Under the pieces are notes generated by a model that saw only the letters and a program-made list of their open reading frames with translations, did no database searches and was not told the DNA's origin. DNA of 64,000 nucleotides from Pristionchus mayeri (taxonomy: Eukaryota > Nematoda > Chromadorea > Rhabditida > Neodiplogasteridae), in NCBI GenBank assembly GCA_036245805.1, contig BTRK01000001.1:1922001-1986000 (forward strand), written 5' to 3'. A program made the position numbers and the translations under genes. Positions 13,001 through 25,556 of this stretch are shown here, in pieces (the first letter of the stretch is position 1; each line of letters begins with the position of its first letter).

Positions 13001-16000
13001 TTTATTAAAAGCCAACTTTTCGTTGGGTTCGTATCTTTGGAGAGACAAAAATGCCAAGAAGAATTCAAATCTGATTTCATGAGTGAAAAATATTTGCATT
13101 TTTCGTCGTTTCGATGCGACTCTGCGTTTTTTTCGAACGGGAGGCCGCAATTCTTTTAGCCCCGGCGCGAAGCGCCGGGGCAATTTTGGCCGGGAAACGA
13201 GAAATTCCCACGGTCGGAAAGGTTCCTGAGAGGGTAGGGTATCGACTACCGTTCAAACTAAAATCCAAGTATCCAGCTTTTGGGGATCTTCATCCGGTGT
13301 GTGAGGGATGCTAAATCCGAAATTTCAAGTCTCTAGCTCAACCGGAAGTGCCCCAGGCTGACTCAGCTTTTTGTGCCTTTTTCGGCGTCCAGGTTTTTTT
13401 TAGTTAGATCCGCCGCAGTCGTACAGAGACGTGCTATAGCTCATTCGATAGAGTATAGTCGGTTGCCCGCCTAGAGACTTTTCAGAATTGTAACATTCCG
13501 TCTGCAAAGGTGCGAAAAAGGCCTCCAAAGTTCGAAATTTTGAGCCTTCTGGCGGCTCGGCCACATTTTCGACTATCCAAGCTCTCAATGGAAAATCCAA
13601 GTTTCTACCGGCCTACAGTAGACTGATATTGACACGGCGAATCCAATGAGCTTAATTTCGAAAAGATTGGTTTCCATCTGTAGGTGCTAGCACCTTTCAA
13701 ACATTTTCCCGCGCGAATTTATCCCTCTTCCTCCTCCTTCTCTCTCCCTCCCCGCGCCTCTCTCGGCCAGGCCACAGGTCGTAAACAACACGAGTCGTCT
13801 CAAGTTGTTAACACCCGCCGGAACGAGATACAAAGTTGAACATAGGGCAAAACAAGTACCATATTTGAAATCAGCGTGCTAAATTACCCATGGCGGCATA
13901 GTTTGTTGGTGTCGAACGGGCACTTTCAGATTTGTCCCCTCTGGGTATGGAAAGGGAGGAGGAGGGGAATTGAAAGCTTTACATATCATGCTATAGCCCA
14001 CAGGGAAAATACGTATCAATTAGAGATTCCTCTCCCTATCCATTCAATGTACTAAGTAGAAAACGCTAATCACGAAAACAAATTAATCGCTCCGCGCCAA
14101 TAAAAGTCCCGAGATCCACCTTCCGTGGGAAGGTGGCGTATCCTGGCTTTGCAAGCAAAGTCAACAGCTGAGTGAATTTTGGCAAAATATCGATTCAATA
14201 AAAGGAGTGAGATCCTTTTACACAAAACAATCAGTTCAATAAAAGTCCCGGGATCAACTGCCAAAATTCTCTCACTATTTTTCACAATCTCAATTACAAT
14301 GTTATAATAAGAAATTTAAAAAATAAAACATCCAGATTTTAATTTGAACAAAAATAGTGAGAGAATTTTGGCTGTTGATCCCGGGACTTTTATAGAACTG
14401 ATTGTTTTGTGTAAAAGGATCTCACTCCTTTTATTGAATCGATATTTTGCCAAAATTCACTCAGCTGTTGACTTTGCTTGCAAAGCCAGGATACGCCACC
14501 TTCCTACGGAAGGTGGATCTCTATTTAGGAGCAGATATATAAATAAAAACAATATAAGTTAGCCTCAACTTCTTTGTCATTTTCACCATAGTTTTTTTTT
14601 CTTTCGTGATCGTGTGTCAGCTTGATATGGTTAGGTAATTAAATCACATAATTTATTAATCACTATTATTATGATCAAAATGCACCTTTGCGCTCATCAT
14701 TATGATCTAACAAAGAAAACGATTTGTGCTATTTATCTTCCTTTATACCTAGAAAATGTGTATAAATTAGTTTATGTCAATAGCTCTACAGAGAACAGAC
14801 ATGAAATTGCGGGAATTCAAATTTTGGATTCATCTGGCGATATTTAACATCGCATTGCTCATTCTCAAATTTAAATGTTTAAGGCTACGAGTTCAGCTCG
14901 ACGACGCCATCGCGCACACTGCCCCGCCCATCGGTGAATATTTCCGAATGTTATTATATTCATGTTTGGTACAGCAATTCGCATACAGTTTGCGTAAGGG
15001 TCGAACAAATGCAGGCACAGTGAAAAAGACGATCCACTGAGAATCTCTGATTTTTGTTATATGGATATTCATACTCGATTTGCTCAGAAATCATTCTTTG
15101 ACTACAGACGGAATTGTCACCTGGTTTGTTCAGTGTCTTTTTTCTGTTACAAAAAATTTCTCCTGATTTTCCTGACCTTCTCGATTACCTCGTCATTCCA
15201 GATCAGCAAAATTAGACGCAAACTGTTTCTGGGGAGTAGAATTGAATGGTCATGACGGATAGGCACTTCATTTTTGATGCATTAAGATCATAATTTATTA
15301 AAGTTCAACAAGGACGAAACCCTAATCTCACCGTGTTCCCGTCGCGTGCACGAGAGAGCATGCAAAAGTGAGAGAGCGCGGGATCACGCTGATCCAGTGG
15401 TGGGCTCGAAAGGGTATGGGTGGGGGGTGTCACGAGAAATAGGTGTCGGGTTCACGGAAAATGGCCTTTGGGTTCGTATCTTTGGAGAGACAAAAATGCC
15501 AAGAAGAATTCAAAATCTGTTTTCATGAGTGAAAAATATCTGCATTTTTAGTCGTTTCGATGCGACTCTGCGTTTTTTTCGAACGGGAGGACGCAATTCT
15601 TTCTCTATTTAGGAGCAGATATGTAAATAAAAACAATATAAGGTAGCCTCAACTTCGTTGTCATTTTCATCATAGTTACACAAATTTATCTGTTCTTTCT
15701 GATTAGTATTTTCCCTTTTTGCAGGTGGTAACGAGACGCCTCCGGCCTCGCGTTCTGAGAGCGGCGCCTCCTCACAATACTCGAGTGCCTCGGCTGCTGC
15801 TTCTAGTGGAGGGGCTACCACTCCCGCTCCACCACGTCCGCTCCCACCCTCAAACAACGGAACACTCAACGGAGTGGGCACGCCCAGCAACGGTACTATG
15901 GAGAACAAGTGAGGGTGCTAGGTGCTAGCATGAATGTGCTAACATTAATTTGGGCTGCACGGTGTGACAAGCGGTCCGGTGCGCATATGAATGTATAAAA

Positions 16001-18104
16001 ACGTGCAGTGAATTGCAAGGCGCGAAAATTCAAACGCTACTTTTTTGGATCCAAATTTCAGGGTATTCCGTGTAAGATACCATTTTTGGACTTTTGCCAA
16101 GTTATTATTTTGAATATCACGGTAATTCAGGCAACTTTCATATATTTTTTAAATGTCGCGCGCGGAATGTTGTAACTAATTTACTGTAGCGGAACGATGA
16201 ATTATTTTAAAGTCGTCAAGTCGACACCGGACGTTTAGGGGGGGGGGGGGGGGGGGGGGGGGTTTGTAACACCGTGGGCTGTATTCTAGAAATGTGGAAT
16301 TTTAAAAAAAGGGAAGAATAAAAGAAAAATAGATTTGGGACCGCGCGGTCCGCTTTACGTGTAGCGATAGCTAAATTTTCACATAAGTCGCACGAGCATA
16401 GCTGTGCAAGGAGCGTGTCGGGGGGGGGGGGGGGGGGGGGCGGTGGGCACCCCCCCCCCCCCTTTTTTTCCGGCAACGTATAGGGGGTCATGGTGAAAAT
16501 CGATAACAAGTCATTGGTAGACCAAGACTAAGTACCATAACCAATCGATAGTACATTATTGATTGCTACCGTATATGGCTACCGTAACCCTCAATTATCG
16601 CGAACTGACTTTATTTTTAAAAAGTCCTGAAACCGTGTTCAATCGATTCTACAGTACCCAAGTAACTACCGTAACCCAGTTCCTTGGGTCAGATCCAGTT
16701 CCTTGGGTCAAACATTTTTCTAAAAATCCAAAATTGAGCAGCCAAATATTTTAAAGTATCATACCGTTTCTCTAATTATTGTTGAATAATTTTGCGTCAG
16801 GTTTAGGATTTTTAAAAAAATGTATAAAATTTTTAGAAAAAATGTTTGACCCAAGGAACTGGATCTGACCCAAGGAACTGGGTTACGGTAGTTACTTGGG
16901 TACTGTAGAATCGATTGAGCACGGTTTCAGGACTATTTAAAAATAAAGTCAGTTCGCGATATTCGGGGTTACAGTAGCCATATACGGTATCTGGGGGTAC
17001 TTTACTATCGATTGGTTATGGTACTTTGACTTTTTAACAAAAAAAATCAGTTCGCGATAATTGAGGGTTACGGTAGCCATATACGGTAGCAATCAATAAT
17101 GTACTATCGATTGGTTATGGTACTTAGTCTTGATCTACCAATGACCTTTTATCGATTTTCACCATGACCCCCTATACGTTGCCGGAGAAAGGGGGGGGGG
17201 GGTGCCCACCCGCCGGTGGGCACCCCCCCGACCGTGTCGTGCACAGCTATGCGCACGAGTGCACCATGAACCCTGGATATCCATGATATTTAGCCATTTC
17301 TTCAGTACATCCCCGCGTGTCCACCAATAGATGAAATTCGAATTATTTAAGCTTGTATCAATGCATTCCTTATTTTCTAGCCAGCCACCGAACATCATAT
17401 TCAGAGGAAAGTGTGAGCAGTGAGGGCAGTCGGATGACCAACAATAATGGGAGAGACGAGGTAAATGGCGATTTATACCGATTCGTTGTTTTCGATAATA
17501 AAAAAATGCCAACATGATCCTTTATGACCATGCCCTGGGTCCATTATTGTTTTTTTCGGTATCTGTATATTCTTCCCTAGCTTATTCCGGCATCGTATAT
17601 TTGAAAGAAAATTAAAAGCGAGGAATAAATTTCAGGGGTAAGAGGCAGATAGGCGGGTCTTCCCCTAAAATGAAAATCGTGTTTAATATTTTTGAATGAT
17701 CAATTAGCGATCAATCTATATAAATCTTAAGGTTTACGACGAGATGACGATGCCCGCACTGGGTACGTGCACAGCTCTCTTCGACTTCGAGGGAGGAACC
17801 ACAGAAGGAACTGTCATGAAGGAGGGGCAGGTATCACTATTCAGACTACTATTGTGAATATAGCTTATTCATTGTTTTACATTCTATTAATATTATTATC
17901 CAATTGTAATAATTGGAGGAGTTCGTGCTTGTGGAGCGTGACGAGGGCGACGGGTGGACTCGAGTGCGGTCAGTGGATGGACGGAACGAGGGATTCGTGC
18001 CCTCCTCCTACCTGCGATGCAAGTGGTACCCTTCGGACCAAAAGTGGCTGAAGCCAGCCCGATGTCGCTTCTTTCCTATTTGTAATGTACCTATCATGTT
18101 GTAG
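10053..18104 (+). CDS. TOCA/CIP4/FBP17-family protein (F-BAR end, HR1, SH3), chimeric 5' end
   Basis: Phase-consistent exons: 10053-10166, 10211-10268, 10352-10420, 10528-10625, 10830-10977, 11672-11758, 11920-12054, 12155-12255, 12558-12607 (or its copy 14884-14933), 15725-15908, 17385-17460, 17732-17830 and 17919-18104. From 10352 the product follows TOCA proteins. It has the F-BAR tail (DDERIRDTKAALEMA, then IINRCHDDMKRALEVID and TGYAHPPLARFED), and a basic linker. An HR1 domain follows (LPRQQRVRRLQAKLAEMENE to KEIDTLTSLMKKLRVQL), then a Ser/Pro-rich linker. The SH3 domain (TALFDFEGGT, GDGWTRV, GFVPSSYL) ends the protein. Such proteins bind curved membrane, Cdc42 (HR1) and WASP (SH3). The first two exons (PDWNVHFPKHN, AQFFKKHRYFGVIRI) are not F-BAR, and I do not recognise them. 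The main F-BAR exons are missing, so this may be a partial or fused gene copy. Confidence 0.85.
12272..13150. repeat. Direct repeat (first copy) carrying a TOCA HR1 exon
   Basis: About 0.85 kb that recurs at about 14607-15590 with high identity. It includes exon 12558-12607. The first copy has an extra insertion of about 28 bp after the exon (12645-12675), and the second copy has an insertion at about 15305-15475. Both copies end near the same CGTTTCGATGCGACTCTGCG stretch. Confidence 0.85.
13151..14087. other. Intronic stretch of the TOCA gene without recognisable content
   Basis: About 0.9 kb inside the intron that holds the duplicated exon. It has a CCCCGGCGCGAAGCGCCGGGG hairpin near 13160-13180, but I see no coding signal or transposase. 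Confidence 0.5.
14088..14520. repeat. Fold-back element in TOCA intron
   Basis: The arms at about 14088-14285 and 14345-14515 are reverse complements (for example GATCCACCTTCC at 14112 mirrored by GGAAGGTGGATC at 14507). The loop is about 60 bp. A 76-bp segment directly downstream (14518-14590) is repeated at 15602-15678. Open frames on both strands of the arms are mirror images and are not genes. Confidence 0.85.
14607..15600. repeat. Direct repeat (second copy) carrying a duplicate TOCA HR1 exon
   Basis: Second copy of the 12272-13150 segment. Exon copy 14884-14933 is base-identical to 12558-12607, with the same acceptor (TTTAAG) and donor (GTGAAT). The exon is 50 bp, so including both copies would shift the frame. 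Confidence 0.85.
16238..17225. repeat. Fold-back element rich in CTACCGTA motifs and G-runs
   Basis: The arms at about 16480-16790 and 16840-17165 are reverse complements, with TACGGTAG-type motifs, tandem CCTTGGGTCAGATCCAG units and a short loop. Long homopolymers flank it: G-runs at 16238-16262 and 16420-16440, C- and G-runs at 16450-16462 and 17190-17201. It lies in a TOCA intron. Confidence 0.8.
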
Positions 18105-21100
18105 ATCATGCGATTCGCGCTCATTCTGCCAAAGCTTATCTCTTTTGCTCATTTTTTATCTTTTAAACCCAATACCATTAACGCATACAAATCTTTACCG
18201 TTGTGAGCATTACATCCTGATGATTGTTGTCTAAGCCGCAATTTCTTCTATTTTACCCCCGAGTAGTCGAACGATGTTTTCTTTGACATCCTTGCATTTT
18301 ATAATCCTAATGCGAAAGTTCTCCATGTTCGTAAATCAACTTGTTTACAAGCTTCCCAAACCTGAATATTTCTTCTCTTCTTCCTAATATTCGTATTATG
18401 CTTACTTCGCACTAAACACCCGAATACACATTGCCAGCAAACGAGTAGGTAATATTTTCTTGTTCTATAAAATACTGTAGCATCTAAATATATGATCGCT
18501 TGCAACTCTTCGTCCAAACTCTCGCCATTCATAACATCGATTGGTTATTGTAGTTCCCTTCATCTCTTCAAATTAGAAGTCGCCCATTCGTCTCTCATCC
18601 TTTTCTAAATGTTTTTTGTATCGGGTCACACACCACTATCGATTAGCCGTTTTCTGCCAGATGATGATGGTATCGTACCTTTCGTTGTATATACTGTGAG
18701 AATAGAAAGCGCAGCAAGTTGGTGTGCCTCGGTGCACAAAGGAATCAGCAGAACGGAACGGAACGTTAAATGTACGGTAGCTGCCTGTCGTGCTGTGCCT
18801 GCACGCACAACACAAGGCACAGCACGACATGCAGCTACCGTACATTTAACGCTCCGTTCCGTTCTGCTGATTCCTTTGTGCACCGAGGCACACCAACTTG
18901 CTACGCTTTCAATTATCACAGTAGCGTGCATGATTTTTCCAGTTTCTCGATTATTCATAGGTTGCCTTTTCCCATGGCGCATCTTTCCAATATTTTTAAC
19001 CAACCAGCTCTGTGTGTTACACTTGTAATAAATACATTATCACTTTGATTTCTTTCAAATTAACGAATTGCTAGTGTTCAGAAGTCATCTCCCGGAGAAT
19101 GGTATATTCGTATTCCATGCAACATATCTGTGAGGGGTATTTTCGCGTGTATTTAAGCAGGGTAGTGATGTGACTCCGTTTCTTACGATATTCCAGCTCT
19201 AATACAGGCCCTGGGAATCGTCTATTGTTGCTATAATATTGAACGATATAAAAGAAAAATGTCGAGATAGTCCTGCATTTTAGGTTAGAATGTGTTTCGA
19301 CAAAAACAGGTTTTCGTAACGATGGGAGTGGAAATATGGATTGCTAAATATTCGTAAATAGTTCAGAACAGCTAATGTTGGCACTTGTGCAGCTGAGGGG
19401 ACTAGGCCCCGCCCAGTTTTCCTCAACTGCACAAGTGCAAACATTGAGCGTTGGGTAGACCCAGAGAAAAAAGTGGGCGGAGTCTAGTCCCCTCACCTGC
19501 ACTCCCGATATGTTTTCAGATGAGCAGCTGCAGTTTACTGCAACTACCGAGGTTGAGCGTGTGGATAACAGCGGATGGGAGAGTAATATCAGGTATGCTT
19601 AGTTTATATATTCGTGCCGCGGCACTGAATGAAGAGTATTGTAGTAAAATGAGGGTGTGGGGAAGTTTTTTTTGTTTGCCTGTGACAGGAGTGTGGAAGA
19701 TATCGGGTTCTGGTAAATTTATTCAACTACTTTATCTCTTATTCGCACCCGTAAGAAGTTATATGCGAAAGGTCTATTCCTACTTGCCATTAGTTATCAG
19801 AACTTGATGATTTCACATGAAACATTGTGCTAAACATTAATTAAAATTATTGCAGACTGTTTCGTTCTCATTGGTTCATCGCTGCTGTGTGTTTTAAAGG
19901 AAACCGAGCTTGATGTGAATATGGTTTTATTTTATTGATTTGTCGATCCTATTTTAATAGTACGCCGGGCAGTATCTTTCAATATTTATCTTCAAATTGA
20001 ATTTTCTCAATTCAGTTACTTGTGGTACCATCTTCTCGCATCTATTCCTTCACCGATGAGATCGTAACTGTCGCATACACATCATGCAAGGAAGTATGGC
20101 CATCCTGGTTATGAATCTACTTTTGTTATTACAGTCGTCCACTAATCCCAATTAAAGCATGATCATGTATTATCAACGAAAGCGTGAATCGGCGCATTAA
20201 TTATGCAAAAATCATTAAATAACCTGATATATTTTTAGAATATCATAAAACATGATATCATTTCTCATCGTATATATGATATTCGAGCATCGTTTGCTGA
20301 TTTCCAGCTTGCAGTATCTCTTCGAACTAGGACTAATACTCCGATCAGGACGCACAATCTGCGTGACTGCTTCGATCGATGACACCAATCAATCGATAAA
20401 TTGTAGATCTAGAGAAATACTCTGGGTCTAAAATTTTTGCTGTGGAAGTAGCTCAACGGACGATGCTGTAGAGGTCCATACCAAAATGTTCCCCTCTCCC
20501 CCTGGCAGTGACCTTCTATCTCCTCAAATTTTGAAGTTTTATTTACATAACTCAATTAATTTTGGTTAAGAAGCTTCGCTCTTTTTTGATTGATAAAGAG
20601 CTTGATATGCAATTAAAATTTAAAAATTTGAGGAGGGAGGAGGGTACTGCTAGGGGGAGAGGGGGGACATTTTGGTGTGGACCCCCCTGTAGGCCCACGT
20701 GTAAGCGAGATATGGCGGGTCAAATGTAGAAAACGGTGTTTCGCGTTTTGCCGAATCGCTCTTCTCTTCTTGCCCGCGTCTTTCATAGACGAGGTCATGG
20801 CAAGTACCCATTGAAAGGTGGATTTTGTGTAGAGAACGGTGCTCTTTCAGCTTATTTACTTATTTATTTTATTAATGCTTAAGCGCGGCGCAGTGGGAAA
20901 AGGCGCTGACAGAGGGCTCAGGTTCGGATCCCATCCGATGCAAATCTTTTGCCGCATTTTTCTGTCCCACCTCGATACCACTCAATCACAGATGGTCGGA
21001 GGAAGACTGCCAGAGGGACTATAGGGGGAGAGTCGGGGGTTGACCTAGGGATGGTGAGACGGTTCGCTGGCAAAAAAAGCACTCTAACTGAAATATCTAA

Positions 21101-21545
21101 AATTGTTCAATCGGAAATTGCATAAAAATCTAGATTTGGTATCCACTCGTCGAGAGGATTCGAACTGTGTGCATGAAAGAACTCACTTCGCACTTTTAAG
21201 AAAATTTATTTTTTTTGTGAATATAATTTTTTAAAATTTATTTTTTGAAAAATAAACAAGATAGGCATGATCGCCTGTAAAAACTGCACCAGAAACTATT
21301 TTCCGCTAATTTTAGCGGCACCGGGAATAGAAAAATGAAGGAACTCCTCATTTCGACGTGACGTCATCTGGAGCCAACGGAAGCTTCCTGTGCAAAATGA
21401 AACAGACCATCGTCATGAGCACCCTCGAGAACACCGAAATTCAATGTTTCCCAAATTTGACATTTTTGGCTGTGCCAGACTCTGTTCGATTCTTAGGCAA
21501 ACGGCCCCATATTTAATCATGGTATCGAATACGCGGTCTAATTTT
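18105..21545. other. Intergenic between the TOCA gene and its partial copy
   Basis: I see no gene. It contains a 235-bp hairpin (18690-18925), a short inverted repeat around 19383-19500, an inverted-repeat element at 20455-20700 and a tRNA-like segment at 20880-20945 with B-box-like GGTTCGGATCCC. The rest is AT-rich unique sequence. Confidence 0.5.
18690..18925. repeat. Perfect-type hairpin, arms about 110 bp
   Basis: The left arm (about 18692-18800) and right arm (about 18815-18922) are nearly exact reverse complements, including GTTAAATGTACGGTAGCTGC mirrored by GCAGCTACCGTACATTTAAC. The loop is only about 15 bp. A transcript would form a long dsRNA stem. Confidence 0.85.
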
Positions 21546-21625
21546 GACTGAGTATCCATATTGACATTGAATTCAGAGCTAACACTCAGCTAGATTTGTG
21601 TATTCAATCAAATTTAAAAATTCAG

Positions 21626-24363
21626 ACGATAGATGATGAGCGAATAAGAGACACGAAGGCCGCGCTCGAAATGGCCATCAATGCGGAGAAAGAGGTTCGT
21701 AGTAGTACTCTGAACCTCATAAATATTATTGTTATTACTACGCAGTTGATGCGTACTGATATGAATATTTCCGATGAAATATTCTCCTTATTCGTAATAT
21801 TTTGCTGCAGGTGTCAGTGATCATTAACCGCTGTCACGACGACATGAAGCGAGCACTCGAAGTGATTGACCCGCCGAGGGACACATCCGCACTCGTAGAG
21901 CAGTTCAGGTGAGATAGGGGCACTAGTGGTGATACGATCGCGGTGTCCCTTGAAATATGGGAACTGCTAAATCACGACACAAAACAAATGTCTTTGGAAA
22001 TAAAATAAATTTATAATGCACCAAATTTCTATTCCCCCACGCAAAGAACCTTGCACGAATCTGTTTTCTCAAGAGGTCCTCCGCTAAAAGGATGGCTTGC
22101 TAAACTCTAAATGGCCCGAAATAAGTGTATCACGTGTATCACGAGTCAGTGGAGGACAACTGACCTCCTCGGGAACTATTTGCAAAAAGTTTACCTTGTT
22201 TACTTCATACTATGATGTGAGAATGTCCTAGAGGAGAGATATTGAAATTTCGAGGTAGTTGATCCCAGAGCCGGCATATAGGAATTTTCCGGTTTTGAAC
22301 CTGGTTATACTCTATCTTAGCTCCCAAACATGCTACAAAGGTGGTATTGGGCTCAAAATGCGCGGGAAAATATGACGAACAACTTTCATGCCCAGGGCGA
22401 AGCCGTAGAGTCTGAAATGAAAAAGTGGTATTCGAAAAACCAACTTTCAGACCGCATAAAAATTAATTGTGCTTTGCGGAGGAAACTTTCTCGGGATTTT
22501 ATTGCACGAAACGGAAGCACAACCTCGAACATCAATAACAAAAAAATAAAAATTGCATTTTGGGGGGACTTTTTTTACAATCTCAGTCCGAAGGTGGGAT
22601 AGTGTGGTCGCATGAGACAAAAACCGCTGAAATTTTAAGAAGTATTAATGAAACCCCATCATTCTGGTCGGAAAGGGTCATTTCCAGACCCATAAAGTTA
22701 AATAAATGTGGAAAACCAGACTTGTGAGGAATTCGAAAAAATCGATTTTCTCAACCTCGATTCTGCTCAAATTTTAGTGCTTCAATTTTTGTATTCCCGA
22801 ATAATGAGTTATCAGTTGTATTTCGAATATGGAGTACATAGCGAGTTGGGTAAGATTTGATGAATATGAGGCGCCTACTTATTCGAGCCTCTATTTATAA
22901 TCAACTGAATCTGCTATCTCTGGAGGGTCGAATTCAATGTTTATTCTATTTTTTTTCGAATTCCTTACAAGTCTGGTTTTCCACATTTATTTGACTTTAT
23001 GGGTCTGGAAATTACCCTTTCCGACCAGAATGATGGGGTTTCATTAATACTTCTTAAAATTTCAGCGGTTTTTGTCTCATGCGACCAGACTATCCCATCT
23101 TCGGACTGAGATTGTAAAAAAAGTCCGCCTAAAAATGCAATTTTTATTTTTTTGTTATTTATGTTCGAGGTTGTGCTTCCATTTCGTGCAATAAAATCCC
23201 GAGAAAGTTTCCTCCGCAAAGTACAATTAATTTTTATGCCGTCTGAAAATTGGTTTTTCGAATATAACTTTTTCAGTTCTGACGCTACGGCTTCGTTCTT
23301 GGCATGCAAGTTGTTCGTCATATTTTTTCCGCGCATTTTGAGCCTAATACCACCTTTGTAGCATGTTTGGGAGCTAAGATACAGTATAACCAGGTTCAAA
23401 ACCGGGAAATTCCTAAATGCCGGCTCTCTGACCAACTACCTCGAAATTTCAATATCTTTCCTCCAGGACATTCTCCCATCATAGTATGAAGTAAACAAGG
23501 TCAACTTTTTGCAAATTGTTAGCGGCCACCTACATTGACTCGCGATACCCGTGGTATATATTGATGACATTTGTTTCAGGACGAGCTATGCTCATCCTCC
23601 ATTGGCGCAATTTGAAGACTTAGGCCGGCCGGAAGATGTATTGTGTGGGTGAGGCGATTCAGTGGATGGAAATGGAGCAACTCTGAAGAGATTAATTCTT
23701 GGAGGGGGAGGGAACACTGCCAAGAAGGTGAGCACTCTATTGCATGCACCGCATCTTCTTTGATAATCACTTTTGCGTCCCAAATATGATATGTGTAATT
23801 TAAAAGATGAAATCTTCTATACGTGCTTTGACATGCTGACAACTAGACATACCGTGCCCAGCTATTGGAGTTTGGACTAGTGAAAAAGTTGACAACGTAA
23901 TCATTTTCTGCGATTTTTTTGTTAATTGGAAAAACAACGCACTCATGTTCATTATATAGAAATTTGGTTAAAAAATTGGTTTTATATCTACACTTTCGAC
24001 CACTGATAATATACAGTAGAAATCAGAAAGAATGTTCACTAAAGAGTGACTAGTATGGTTGTAATTCGATTCGGCTATCATTTTCTTGAATTTCAATCTT
24101 CCGAAACCAGGAAGAGTGACTACTACGGTGGTCATCCAGGATTACTCATCCTGGTCATCCTTCGTCATCCTTGTTAGATGCTTCTATTAGCGTAGATCAT
24201 TATTCCATATGACTGGAAAACGGGAGTAAAAGTCAGTGGGATGAAAAATAGTGGTTGTATATTAATGTAACGACAGGAGAGGAAAGGAGTCTCTCGGAAG
24301 CAGTCTATGCACTCGAAGATCTTCGGAGGAGGATCATCTGCCAGCACCGAGGTCAAGAAGAAC
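21626..24363 (+). pseudogene. Partial duplicate of the TOCA gene (F-BAR tail and linker)
   Basis: Exons 21626-21694, 21811-21908, 23580 onward and 24277-24363 copy TOCA exons at 10352, 10528, 10830 and 11672 with few substitutions. The third exon has an in-frame TGA at 23650-23652 where the first copy reads GGA. No HR1 or SH3 exons follow; the sequence instead moves to the second chn-1 exon. Homology with copy 1 starts about 10275/21546, inside an intron. A 1.3-kb fold-back element sits in its second intron, which is only 204 bp in copy 1. It is very likely a dead fragment. Confidence 0.85.
22178..23521. repeat. Fold-back element inserted in the TOCA partial copy
   Basis: The arms of about 560 bp (22178-22745 and 22955-23521) are reverse complements, with a spacer of about 210 bp. 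It is absent from the matching intron of copy 1 (10626-10829), so it arrived after the duplication. No transposase is visible. Confidence 0.85.
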
Positions 24364-24990
24364 GTAAGTGTACCTTCTTTATAATCTTTCGTCTCGATAT
24401 TTTATGACGCGTCCGCACTTTTTCGGCCAATCCGTCTCAGAAATTGAGTCAGAAATAGCTCAGAAAAGTGAAGCCATGCAACGGTCAGAGGGAGGGCGGC
24501 AAAAGTTCTTGGGCATCGGCGGGAGGTCTTACTCTCATGACAGCGAGACAACCACGGGAACACTCGGCCACAGTAACAGATAGCGAGCTGGGTTCTTCTC
24601 GCGATTAAGTAGAGGCGAGAGAGGGGCGCGCGTGTTCAGCGGGAGAGCGGGGTAGAAGTAGGGGAAGTTGACGGGTGCGCGTTGGAAGGGGACGGAGGGG
24701 AGGTGAGGGAAATTCCCCCAGGGAATGAACGGACGTGTGAGTGCAGAGGCGAGACAGCGTTATGAAGGAAATACGGGTAGCGTATCATTTCGAACAACTT
24801 ATTAATCCGAAAGCAACTTATTAATCCGAAGGAGTGAGAGGGAGAGCGGAGAGAAGGGGAGGCTTAGGCATATAAAAGATAACGTTGTGAGTTATTGACG
24901 GGCGGCGTATTTTCGGAGCAATTTAATCCCGGTTCGTAGTAAGATTTGAATGAATCTCACATGTCAGAGGAGCTTTCAAAAACATCAATG

Positions 24991-25061
24991 GAGGCGGGGG
25001 GATTCGAGCCAGCGACCTTCCGATCGCGTGTCGGGTGCTCTAACCACTGAGCTATACCCCC
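24991..25061 (-). repeat. tRNA-like sequence (degenerate tRNA or tRNA-derived repeat)
   Basis: The minus strand starts GGGGGTATAGCTCAGTGG, with a normal D-arm (GCTC...GAGC), an anticodon-arm-like CCGA...TCGG and a B-box-like GGCTCGAATCC. The anticodon loop lacks U33, the T-stem has two mismatches, and the acceptor stem pairs poorly, so I do not call a working tRNA. Confidence 0.6.
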
Positions 25062-25469
25062 TCGTTCGCTTGTCCTCTCATCTCGTGCTATGCTCTTTGG
25101 AGTCTCGGCCATGCCTCTCTTTACATCTTCGCTAAGCGGCGATTCCTGACTGAACTTGGTTCAAAGGTGAACTCGAGCGTCGGGGTTACCAGAAGGGTTC
25201 GACGGGTTAGCCTGAGGTCGAATAAGCTCGGGGATATGAGGATTTAGTGAGAATGGTCTATTGTTTTTACATTATCTGGAGCCGATGAGGGACAGCATTA
25301 TGAGGGAACAACGGGTAGCGTAACAACTTGATTAACGTATTGTTCAGAATTTAAAATCGTTGGTCGATTTTAAAGGGGGTAAACTTAGTTAACTAGTATC
25401 TATATCTATAATATTTATCTACGATCTTATGACTGATTACATGGAAGTCTTTATTTTCTTTCTTTCCAG

Positions 25470-25556
25470 CTGATTCCAAATCTGGCGATGCGAGAGGTCG
25501 TCGACAACTTCCTCACTGAGAATCCATGGGCACTGCACGACTTGGATATTGAGTGA
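25470..25556 (+). pseudogene. Second copy of the chn-1 last exon
   Basis: 87 bp encoding [17 protein letters not shown] through DLDIE and TGA, with an intact acceptor (TTTCCAG). Its amino-acid sequence is identical to 550-636. No upstream U-box exon is found within the preceding kilobase. It marks the start of the second duplicated block (about 25448-31066). Confidence 0.88.

Noticed and set aside
14070..14562. Two open frames with the same peptide (ERILAVDPGTFIEL) on opposite strands
   Set aside because: They are mirror images of a fold-back element's arms, with no start context or family.
17381..17384. Acceptor at 17380 for the TOCA exon
   Set aside because: Using the CTAG at 17380 leads to a stop within 14 codons; the CCAG at 17384 keeps the frame.
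24991..25061. A functional tRNA gene on the minus strand
   Set aside because: The anticodon loop lacks U33, the T-stem has two mismatches, and the acceptor stem is poor.
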